Positions 1 through 10,900 of a stretch of DNA of 64,000 nt are shown here, in pieces. The DNA comes from Achatina immaculata (lineage: Eukaryota > Mollusca > Gastropoda > Stylommatophora > Achatinidae). Below the pieces are notes generated by a model. It saw only the letters and a program-made list of their open reading frames with translations. It was not told where the DNA came from and did no database searches. The stretch covers positions 30,930,710 to 30,994,709 of the forward strand of contig CM019697.1 of NCBI GenBank assembly GCA_009760885.1, given 5' to 3'. Both the position numbers and the translations under genes were made by a program. Position 1 is the first letter of the stretch. The number at the start of each line of letters is the position of its first letter.

Positions 1-2130
1 GTCATGCCAACATATATTTAATAGTCTTCAAAGGCACTTATTTTCAAAACCTTCTAGTCTCTTTTCCATTGCTGGGGATCTTCTCCAACTCTCGCAACCA
101 TAGGTTAGTACTGGCACTACATAGGAGTTGAAGATCTTGAGTTTCGTGTGCCTACTGAGTTGATTTGATTTCCAGATGTTAGTCAGCTTGTTGAAAGCAT
201 TTGACATTAAAGCAATTTGGGTCAAATTTCTGTTGATATGTCTCCCGCGGGTGTTAACTTGCTTCCTAGGTATGTAAAACTAGCGACTTTTTCAAGAGCA
301 TGGCATTAAGTTTAATGTTGTCCAGTTTGTTGGCGAGATCAAGAATTTAAGTTTTTGCTGAGTTGATTTCGAGGCCAGTTTGTTTAGAGATATTTTGGAG
401 TTGGTTTGTTTTCTCTTGCGCGTCAGCGTGTGTGGAGCTCAGAAGTGCTATATCATCTATGAAGTCTAGGTCTTCCAGTGATTTGTTGTCAATCCATTTG
501 ATGCCCAGTTATGTGTCATGGGTGCATCTGTGTATTACCCAATCAGTTGCTAGCCCAAATAGCATTGGTGACATGATGCAACCTTGTTTTACACCTGTTT
601 CCACCAGAAACCAGAGTTGCCAAATTCTGTTCTTACACAGCAATGTGAATCATCATATAAGGCTTTTATTATGTTTACATATTTGGGCGGAAAGCCATAG
701 ATTGTAAGAAGTTTCCACAGTGTGGATCAATGGAGGCTGTCAAAGGCTTTTTGGAAGTCCACAAAGTTTATGATGAGATGAGACTGAAATTCTATTGATT
801 CTGAGTGTAAATCTATGGTCCAGGCAGGACTGGTCTGAACCCTGCCTGTTCTTCTCTAAGTTTGACATCCAATGATTTCCTGAGTCTTTCTATCAGTAAA
901 CTGCAAAAGAGTTTTTTGTACTGATAGCAGGGTGATATCACACCAGTTATTTCAGTCAGACAAATCCCCTTTTTTAGGCAGTTTAAAAATAACGCTTTCT
1001 CTCCATTCCTTTGACGAGGATTCATTTATCCATACTTCACTGCACAGATGTAGCAGGTGTTGTAGTGTGTTGTCATCGGTTGCTTTAAGCATTTCCCCGG
1101 AGATCTTCTTGTCCCCAGCAGCTTTGTTGTTTCTCAGTTTTTTTATGGCAGTTTTCATTTCTTCCATTGAGAATGTGCCACATGGGGCATCTAAAGGGGG
1201 CATGTTTAATTCTTGGTCCAGGTTGGGTGTAGTTGTAGGTTGGGGTCTGTTTAGTATTTATTTAAAGTGATCAGCCCATCATTTTTTTTATCTTCTTCTG
1301 ATGTCAATAGTTTACCTTGTCTGTCTTTGATAGCTGTGTTGCTTGCATGTTTACATAGCTGTTTCATGATGTGGTAAACCGTTTTGTTGTTTCTGGTTTT
1401 GGCAGCTATTTCAGCTTCAGTGGCCAGGTTATGTAAGTAGTTTTGTTTGTCTTTTCGTGCATTGGTTTTAATTTCTTTATCCAGCGAGTTGTAGTTTTTC
1501 CTACCAGCTTCAGGTGACATTTTGTGTCTTTTGTAGTAGGGTTAGTTTGGCCTGTTTTCTTTCTTGAATTTTTGTCCAGGTGTTGTCACTCAGTCATTTT
1601 TTCCTTTGGGTCTGTACATAGCCTACAGTGCTTATTGCAGTGTTTTTCAGGATATTCTTAAAGGAGGCCCAGTTTAGTTCTTTTGATTCCTTCTTTGTGG
1701 TGGTGGTTGTGTCTGGCTTTCTTGGATATTTGTCTTGGATATCGGCATTAAAAGTGTCTGGGTTGTCATTTGTCAGTAGAGATCTTGAGCTTATCTTCTT
1801 GATCCTGGGTGGTTTGTACAGCTTTTCAGTTTTATTCGTAGCTTAGCTATGTAAAGGTTGTGATCACTGCCAATGTCTGCTCCCCTGTAAGCTCTGGCAT
1901 CTTGGACAGAAGAGCGAAATTTGTTGCTAACACACAAGTGGTCTATTTGGTTTTTCATAATGTTGTCAGGAGTTCCAAGTGATTTTGTGAATGTTTTTAT
2001 GTGGGAATATTGTGCTTGTTAATACCAGGTTTGATATTTCACAGAATTCTAGTAGTCTTTCACCGTTCTGGTTCATGCTCCCTATTCCATGTGTTCCCAT
2101 ATATTTTTCAACGTTCTTGTTGTCGTTCCT
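1..2130 (-). mobile_element. RTE-like LINE, degenerate, runs off the left edge
   Basis: Reading leftwards on the minus strand, fragments of one non-LTR retrotransposon polyprotein appear in order. The end of the endonuclease (a GADIGSDHNL-type motif) is near 1860-1960, a linker at 1251-1520, the RT fingers (LPKKGDL) at 952-1203, an EEQAGFR block near 840, and the RT C-terminus (a YGCESW block) at 28-225. Frames change several times, so this is a dead copy. The endonuclease motif and the block order match the RTE clade (BovB type). The 3' end lies outside the window. Confidence 0.8.
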
Positions 2131-3107
2131 TGGCTATACTTTGTATATAGTATACACAAATGTTATTAATATTTTCTCATTGTGCAGGACCCACATAACT
2201 TTCTGAAAAACCCTCATAATTTCTATGTTGTTGCAAGTCAAAAGTTAAATAACCTGTGATGATTTTCTTTCATTCCTTATCTATGTTTTTTTTTAAATTT
2301 TAAATGCTTCTTAATAAACTAGTCCACCACAAGGAGAATTAGCTCAAGCTATGTTTAATAGGCATGAGAACTGTCATCTGAGGTAAATTCTTTCATACTT
2401 GTACTGTGCTGTACCAGGGTGCTGAAGATAGAGCCAAACTGTCACATACATGAAAGGGATTGATATCTGCCTGAGCAAAAGATAAAGAAATTTACTTTAA
2501 TTAACTTTACTCACAGAAATCGAACGATAAACGAAATTCTAAAACAATAATTTAATTTTTTTCTTCTTTTTTTTTGGGGGGGGGGGGGGGAGCAAGTGTG
2601 TGTGAGTGCGCTAATAGAGGAAAATATAAATAATGCGAAATAGAAAAACAACGATTTTCCCCACAGGTTATTTGCCCTTGAAGGAAAATAATCGTTATAC
2701 GCTCTCAAAGCGGTAGAAGTGTGAAAGTATTGTGGGGAACAACCATTCTATCGATAATACCAGTGCATTTAGTTTTTTTTTTCAAGAGGAAAATAGCAAG
2801 TGTGATTGAAAGGTATGTATCATCATCTCAGCAGCTTACTGAAAGATAAATAAGTTATTGGAATTTTTATTGATGCAGAAAAAGAGAGACGCGTACCTTT
2901 CGGCCCCAGTCGGCATGTAGTCTTGTCAACTTCCTTTACATGAATGATACAGTCGTTATAGAAGCGTTTTGCGTTTTATTTGATCATACAACTAAGCTGT
3001 GTACAAGAAAGAAAATAATGGTTATAACGGCATGAGGGCTCATTATGTTAAGCCTTTGAAGAGAATATTATAAAAGATTAAGAGCTTTTGAAAAATTACA
3101 TCTTTCC
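2131..3107. other. Intergenic stretch, no gene seen
   Basis: I see no credible coding exon or RNA gene here. The one notable feature is a T-run followed by 15 consecutive G at 2576-2590. Confidence 0.5.
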
Positions 3108-3880
3108 CGTGCCGTTAAACGTCACATAGGACTCGCATGGTAATTCGCCAAGTTTTCCAGTTTTCGGCAAGCTTTTCAACCTTGCCAGGGGATTCTATGC
3201 CAGCTAATTTGGCCTCCCTTAACAGTGTCCTCTTTAGAGTTTCACGTGGTCGATATCTTTATTTGGCCTGTTTTCCACTTGATAGCTTGTTTTGGGATTG
3301 TTCACATGACCGACATATGTCCATCTCCCTTTTCTGATCACCCATGAGACAGGTTGTTGTTCACTCATCTGCTTTATCTCTGCGTTGTTCTTCAATTCAT
3401 TCCGTTTTATACCGAGTATTTTCCGCACGCATTTGTTTTAAAAAGAGTCTAATTTGTTCATTTTTTAGTTGTTTTCCAGCTTTTGCATGCATAAATGAGG
3501 GTAGATATTACATTTGAAAAGAATAATCTTAGCTTGTTTCTATGCCTATAGCTTTTGAGTGACATATGTTCTCAAGATTCTTTAAGTCTAATTCTAACTT
3601 CCTTTCTGGTGTCACCATCCTGGTCTATGTAGATACCAAGGTATGCAAATTGGTTTACTTCATCAACAGCTGTTCCTTCTACATATATTTTTCCCTCTTG
3701 ATTAATGAGAAGTTTCATTATTTTTGTTTTGTCTTTGTTAATTTCAAGACTTATTTTGCTAGTCAAGGAAGACAGGGAATATGTTTTTTCCTGCATCAAT
3801 TGCACATTGTCACTGATAAGAGTTATGTCATCATTGCCACTGATAAGAGTTATGTCATCTGCAAAATTAAGATCTTCTAT

Positions 3881-5304
3881 ATTCTTCTTCTTTGTTCGCT
3901 TCTACCACCAAAACCACACTGTGATCCTACTGAATGGTGGTGGTCCTCGTTAGGTCCCGTGGTCTCCTGTGCGGTCCCCGAAAGGACCACACGAGATCCA
4001 CGAGAGGACCACAAGGGGTTCAGAGTATCACAGGGCTTTAGCCTGTATTCTTGGTGGGTCTCTTAAGCGGATTGCTTGACACTGTGGTTTTCATTGCACC
4101 AGTTTAGTCCAGAGTTGGACTTTCTCACCGGAAGACCTCGATGTGTTTAGGATATCAGTGCATCCCCACTGGGTGAGAGGCGGTAGCCCACCCAGGCCAG
4201 AGTTGGACCTTCTCACTGGAAAACCTCGATGTGTTTTGAGATACCCATATATCACCGCCGGGTGAGAGGTGGTTGCCCAACCAGTCCAGAGTTGGACTTT
4301 CTCACCGGAAAACCTCGGCGTGATTAGGATACACAAACATCCCTGCCAGGTGAGAGGTGGTTGCCTATCTAGACTGCCCTGGTCCAGTGTCTCCGACTTC
4401 AGCATTTTGCGGGTGTGGCCGTTACTCTTCCTAGTTGTGACCAGGATGGAGCTTTTGTCCAGGACGAATCCTCGCCACTAGTGACTTCCACCCCTGGGCT
4501 GAGCTGGTTTAGGCATATTATCTCAGTATGGGCGTGTTTGGTACATGACCGACCTCTAGAGCAGAGGTACTGTGACATGCATAGCCTTCAAGATTCACCC
4601 CTGGTGTGAGCCGTTTTAGGCATATTTCACCAGTGTGGGTGTATTTCGGACGTGGCTGGCCTCTAGAGCAGAGGTGCCGTGGTATGTATAGCTCCCGTAG
4701 CGATACTATTGGACATACCGATTAAACTTCACTTTATCCTTTCCTTCACCTTTTCACATCGGCACCGCACAGCAACCTTTATTTTTTTTCTGCATTTTCT
4801 TCCTTGACCGGGAGGAGCTTCACTTCACGCGCAGCATTCGAAGAGTCTCGCCAGCAGTGTCTTAACCTCTGGGACAAGCCGGTTCATGCATTTCACCCGA
4901 TAGGACTGCACTCAGGACGTGGCTGACCTCCAGACCAGAGGTGCCGTGATTTGACTGCTTGCTTCGCTTTATCCTTTCTACCACCTTTTCCGCAGTGATG
5001 CTGCGCAGCAACCCCATTTGCACCTTTCTTCGTTGGCTGGGAGGAGCACCGGTCCACGCACTGCAGCCGAAGAATATCCCCAACAGCAGTAGATGAGCTA
5101 CCAAACGTGCCATTCATCTACCCTAAGTATCCGGTTTTCAGGCGCCAGATATTCGCCCTTGCCCCTTCTCCTGTCAGTTTAAACAGTTCTGCCACGGGAA
5201 GGCCAGAAGCTGGACTTGACTGCCAGAGACTGTGTGAGACATGCGCCGTTGGAGTGGAAATCGAATACTCCACCCCACCTCCGATAATAGCAGTCCTTAG
5301 AACC
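3881..5304 (-). mobile_element. Composite non-coding retroelement, copy 1 (non-rRNA head)
   Basis: This block interrupts the RT of the surrounding LINE. It is flanked by an imperfect duplication, GATCTTCTAT at 3871-3880 and 5305-5314. In minus orientation it starts with a ~210-bp head (about 5095-5304) that I do not recognise. Next come ~230-bp units, then three ~88-bp units with a TCACCGG/GTGAGAGG core (about 4090-4370). A hairpin-rich stretch of GTGGTCC/GGACCAC motifs (3940-4010) follows, then the end GCGAACAAAGAAGAAG. No conserved protein is apparent. Body and tail match 32326-33629 in the opposite orientation. I infer movement by target-primed reverse transcription. Confidence 0.75.
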
Positions 5305-6660
5305 GATCTTCTATTTGAGTCCCATGTACCCAATCAATGCCAGTTTTACCTGTACAGCATCTTTTCATTATAAAGTCTGGCAATTCCAAAAAGCAATGGA
5401 GATAATATACATCCTTGTTTCACGCCTGTTTCAATCTGAAACCATTCGCTCATTCCTTCGTCTGTCTTGTCTGCACAAATATATCCAATGTAGAGATCTC
5501 CAGTGATGGTGATGACTTTAGATGGTATTCCATATAGACTTAAAATTCTTCACAATGAATCTCTGTGTATGCTATCAAATGCGTTTTTAAAGTCTATGGA
5601 GTTCAGTATTAATGGTTTCTGCTTTTCAATATGTTCTTCAAGTATTATTGTTAGAATAAAGATCAGGTCGAGACAGCTTCTCCCTTTTCGAAATCCTGCC
5701 AGTTCTTCTCTCACTGTGGTATCCACTACATCCTTTATTCTATTCAGAACCACTTTACAAAACACCATTGACACAATTGATAGTAAGGTTACACCCCTCC
5801 AGTTACTGCAGTCACTGAGGTTACCTTTTTTTTTTCAGTATTTTAACAATGATTCCTTTTTTCCATTTAGAAGGGACCTTTTCTTATTTCCAAATTTTAT
5901 TAAACATTCTTTGTAGTTGGCTCGTGTTGTCACTGTTAATAGCTTTTAGCATTTCGACTGTTATTTTGTCTTCACCTGCAGCTTTGTTGTCAGCCATTAG
6001 ATTCACTGCTGTTTCAATTTCATTCAGTGTAACTTCATCTAAGTTGACATTTAGTTTTGGGACTGGTAAATTGGTTTCAGGATTTATTAATTCATTTGTG
6101 TGTGGTCGATTAAGTATTTCTTGGAAGTGTTTGGCCCATCTTTACTTTTGGTCTTTACTTGAAGTTAATAGGTTGCCTGTTTTGCTAAAGACTGGTCTTT
6201 CTCTGGAGGTAATAGCACTTGTTAGCTTCTTCTGTATGTCATATAGAGTTTTGCTGTCTCTTTTTTTTTTTTTTTTGCTGCTTTCTCTGCTTCTTTCTCA
6301 TATAGTCTATGTATTTAATATTATATCTCTTCTAGCTGAGCTTTTTACTTTATTGTCTAATTATTTTTATGTTGCTTTTGTCAAATCTTTTGTAAGATCT
6401 GTCTTTACATTCAACATGGCTAATTTGGCTGCTTGTCTTTCATGTATGTATTTCTATGTGTTTTCTGATATCCATGCTTATCTATTTGTATTCTGCAGTC
6501 CAGCAGTTGCTTTTGCTGCTGTGATTATGGCTGTGCTGTAAGAGTTCCATAATTCATCTATATTTATCTCCTCTACCTCACTGAGTGCTGTGAAATGATT
6601 GGTAAATTTCAGATTGAAATACTGTTAGTGTTTTCTTCTTGTAGATTGTGGCTGTTTATC

Positions 6661-6895
6661 TTTCTGAGTATTGATTTCTTGTGTTGACTTTTCAATTTTA
6701 GTATAACTTTCTGGGTACTGATTTCTTCTGTTGACTTTTCAATTTTAGTATAACTTTCTGGGAACTGATTTCTTGTGTTGACTTTTCAATTTTAGTATAA
6801 CTTTCTGGGAACTGATTTCTTGTGTTGACTTTTCAATTTTAGTATAACTTTCTGGGTACTGATTTCTTGTGTTGGCTTTTCAGTTTTAGTCTTAT
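6661..6895. repeat. 47-bp tandem array, about 5 copies
   Basis: A unit containing GATTTCTTGTGTTGACTTTT recurs at 6673, 6720, 6767, 6814 and 6861, which is an exact 47-bp spacing. It lies inside the LINE endonuclease region and looks like a local expansion after insertion. Confidence 0.85.
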
Positions 6896-7262
6896 TTTCC
6901 CTGTACAACGGTCGACATTTCTTTGTGTGGAAATATTGTTCCTCCAATGACCATGCCCTCTGTTAGACATATTTCAATTAATCTTTCTCCATTCTGATTT
7001 ACCATATCAGTTTCTTCTTTCCCCATTGTTTTTTTTATATGTGTTTTCTTTTCCTACCTTGGCATTGAAGTCTCTCATGACAATTAAGATGTCATATTTA
7101 AGGACTTTCTTCATGTGTTGTAATTGATGATAGAAGTTGTCTTTTATTTCATCATCCGCATCATTTGTGGGTGCATAACATTGTATGATTGTCATTCTTC
7201 CTTGCCTTAATTTGTATCATGCTCTGATTATACAATTGTTCACTAGTTCCCATTCTATAAGG

Positions 7263-7470
7263 CTCTTAGCACTCATCATCATCATCATGTGCCGTGTCGA
7301 CTGGCGTTGGCTATTATGCTTCTCCAGAGTACACGATTCTTCATGCAGGCCATCAGTTCAGTTGGTGATCTCCTCTCACACCATCCCTTCAGACTGTCCA
7401 GTATCATTTCTCTTGGTCTTCCTCTTGATCTTCTTCCTTCTATTTTTCTTAGCACTAGTGCTCTTTAAAT
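7263..7470 (-). mobile_element. LINE 3'-end fragment (family delta)
   Basis: The block is near-identical to the 3' ends at 22597 and 54780. It has the same (ATG)n tail, read here as CATCATCATCATGTGCCGTG, and encodes the C-terminal GWCERR block. Only the 3' ~200 bp is present, abutting the 5' part of the alpha LINE. Confidence 0.7.
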
Positions 7471-7692
7471 AAAAGATTAACTTCAGGCTTCGTTTCCATT
7501 AAGCAGGAGCTTGTGAAACTTCTGCCTGGTTGCTGGAGTTTGGAGTTATTTTTTTTTTACACATTAAAGATTTTGCCATTTCCGTGGAAGAATGAAAGTT
7601 TTTGCCTTAGTTTTTAATGCAAATAATTGTTGTTTTTTTTTTTGCTTTACCTGTTTCATAATCTAAGATAAGTCTCTGTCATTGCACTAGAA

Positions 7693-7915
7693 ATGGCTGA
7701 TGAGGAGATGAGGACAGAAGCTGAGAAGGCCGCAGAAGAAAGTGTTGAAACCCAAGACAAGAATCCTGATGCTGAAGCTCAGGGTAAAGTTGACGAGGCA
7801 GAAGAAGCAAGGAAAGCTGAAGAGGCAATAAAGCAAGAATTCAAAGATGTACAGGCCAGCGTTCAGCGCTTTACACCTCACAGGATTCCAGATTGGGAGC
7901 TGGAACAAATAAGAG
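7693..7915 (+). CDS. RNA-binding-like gene, exon 1
   Basis: This exon holds the start codon and the acidic, Ala/Glu-rich N-terminus. It ends ATAAGAG|GTTTGT in phase 1. Confidence 0.8.
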
Positions 7916-10900
7916 GTTTGTGTTTTAAGAGAACTTGTGTTTGGAGATAATAAAAATTGCTAAGGAGAAATATAATTATAAATGTCCTGAAACTGCTGGG
8001 GCATGTAGAAAGAATGGAAGAGAACAGATAAATGAAAATGATGTATGCACAAGAGATGAGGGAAACGAGACCCAAGGGTAGACCAAGACAGAGATGGAAA
8101 GGCAACATAGAAGAGGATATAAAAGAAATTGGTGTCACCAACTGGAGAGAGAAGGTTAGGAATGGAGGCGAACTTTATCTGCAACAACGAGTCTTAACGG
8201 TTCGGAAAGCTGAAGAAGAAGGCGAAATAGAGAAATCGTATCATTCATGTATTTCTGTATCATATAGTTCATTTATTGCTGTATAACACAGTGTACTTGA
8301 AATGAGTTCAGTATAAACACAACCAGTAATTGTGTTAACTGACAGTTACTGGTAAATTACTGTTAAAAAAAAAAGAAAACCCAAAAGTTCTTGAGGTCAT
8401 CATTTACTGTAACCGGTTTATATTATCAAAAACCTAGTAAAAAGCAACTGACAAAATCAGATGGAGTATAATTGGGTCAGTAGGCTGATGATACTTGATT
8501 TGCATGTAAGAGAATCGGCTAGTTTTGACTTTGGTTCATATACATTTTATAACGATTAAATTTCAAATGAACATTTAATCTGCACTGATGTTTGTTTAAT
8601 TTTACATTTTAAAAGACATGAGGTACTGAATGTTGTACTGACAAAACTGGTGTTTTGGAAAGTACTTTGTGCAAGGTGAAAGACAGATACAGCTGAACTG
8701 GTTTCAAAAAATCTTTGCATAATCACTGAACACAACAGAGATGATCAGTGTGTTAGTGAGCTAGGCTTTATGACCTAGGGGATTATTTGACCTCAACTTA
8801 ACTTGGCCCCTTCCTCCTATACATTTCAGCGTTGAGGGAACAAATAGAAGTCTTGATTGGGTTTGGTGATTTGCTTCATAAAATGAAATGTTGAAGGTTT
8901 CTGTTATTTCCTCCCTCCACCTTTTGTGTGGAAAACCATCCCTCTGTTTCCTACAATTCTTATCATGAATGCTTTCTGTGATATATTGTCTAGCAGATGT
9001 CATGTGACGTAGCTAGACCAATTGACTTCTTGTTTCTGGTGGTACTGATGTTACTCCAACCTTTGCCCTGGTGGTGTCATTTCTGATTTTGTCTCTTCTT
9101 GTTATATTTAGTATTCTCCTTGAACAGCTTATTTTTGTTGTCATTGTGATTTTCCTTTTGTTTTTGACTATTAGTGTCCATGTTTGACAGTGAAAGCATA
9201 AAGTTGGGAGGAAATTTGTGTTGTACGGTGCTTTTTTTGTTTCACTTGTGATGTATTTATTTTTTCATGACCTAATTTGCTTTATTGTGCTTGTTCTCAA
9301 TTTTAGCATTATTTTTTTCCCCGAGAATGATATTATAGTAGCTAGCTATTTCACATTCTTCATTTATTTCAGAGGAAGAACTTATTGTCCAGGAAGAACT
9401 TTGTCAGGATTTCTTCTCTGGCAGTGGTCATGATTTCCATTTTTTCAGCATTGATTTTCAGTGCTGTGATTTTTGCATACCCTTCCTAAGTTATCCACAT
9501 TCTGCTGTTGGTCTTTCTCTGGTGTGGTTGTAAATGGCTGGTCACTAGCAGGAGGGGGTTCATTTCTGGTCCAATTATTGGATGTTTTCTGAAAGATGTG
9601 AGCTGGACCACGTTTTGTTTTTTAAACATGTATCAGTAGCACTGTAGTGAAGATAGATGAATGTGCTAGTGAGGCATTGTAGTTACCAAAGTCAGCAGAA
9701 CTGGTCAGTTCCATACCTCCAAGTCATGCTCCCAGAATTAGTTTTTTGTCATTACTTTAGCCAGCCAAAGCACAGAGACCTCATGGTCCATTTGGTGGTG
9801 GAGTGGTTTTAAGAAACCACATCATGAATTATAGAGCATTATCATAAACTGTTTCAAGAAAAACTTGATGCTTGTGTTCAATGCCATCTGAAGATTGTAA
9901 TTACAAATAAATCATTTAACAAACCTATCAGTTGCACCAACAATTCATTTTTGAATGTCTGTACCATTTGTCCTATTATCCTAGTATAAAGCGCTTGTGC
10001 TGTAAATTTAATCATGTTTTTGTTTTCAGAGAGCTATATGTGGCAAGTGAGAATATTCCCAATTGATCAGGAGGACTGCAGAAACAGCATCTTAGAAACA
10101 GCAACAAAGATTGCCCAGAATTCCTGGTATTATGTACCTAAACGCAAGAATGGTGAAGGGTATGTGAATAAACAAAAAATGAGTGAAAAATTCAGTTTTA
10201 AGAGTGTCTTTTGCTTATTATTACATCTCGTTGCCCTGTTCAGGTCATGGTTATTTATTTCATCAAGAGCTTGTAGCTAACAGTTTGCTGTTTTTTTTTA
10301 AAGAAAAAAACTGTAAATAATTCTTTTATATGGTAGTGGAGTTGGAGGGCAGCCACAGTAAAAACTTTAATGCAGAAAAGGGAGGGGAGGAGGCCCACAA
10401 AAAGAAAAATATTGAGAAATGCTGTATGTGATAGCAAGTACTGTGGCCTTCTTCATTTCTTGATTCCTTTGAGGACAATGTTAGTCTGATCATTAGGCTC
10501 AGTGTGATGATGGCATACAATTCGTTTAGATATCTTATGGTTCTGAGCATGTTATAGGGACTTAGATCTCCTAGGCATAATGTAAGAGGCTGAGGAGTTA
10601 ATGAAAATTTGTAGTACCAGATAGAAACTTACAAGTGTGAAAGTGAGCTGAAGGAAGATCTCGTCATCATTGTCAATCTTCTTCACTACCAGAAAGTCAG
10701 TAAAATAAGTCTTGACATAAAAAGTCAATATGACAGCTTTCCATTTTGCACTTTCTGTGTCCCAGCTTGTATTTTTAACACTCTGGGGGTAAGTTTGAAG
10801 GTTCAGTCCCATGTACTCTAGAGTCCGTCATCTTTTTTGACTGTCTGTTCTTTGTCATGCACAGTACATGTCCAGTTTGCTTCTGACTGCCATGTATTCT

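Larger units (their letters stand above)
3108..7262 (-). mobile_element. RTE-like LINE (family alpha) split by a 1.4-kb insertion
   Basis: On the minus strand the endonuclease (GDFNAKVG-like, near 7060) comes first, then the RT (AGFRKGRSC and TGVKQGCILSP, 5340-5774). An insertion at 3881-5304 follows. The RT then resumes with LNFADDITL near 3850 and runs to the C-terminus and 3' end, RC of CCGTGCCGTTAAACGTCACA, near 3108. The coding sequence is restored across the insertion point, so the insertion is younger than the LINE. Frameshifts and stops make the LINE itself dead. The same family recurs at 15598, 23925, 41683, 47808 and 62330. Confidence 0.8.

Noticed and set aside
4091..4405. Repetitive frames on both strands in the composite element
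   Set aside because: They follow the 88-bp and 230-bp tandem units and are open on both strands because of repeat composition. No known domain.
5849..6541. 230-codon plus-strand frame
   Set aside because: It is the antisense of the alpha LINE endonuclease/RT region, T-rich and without motifs.
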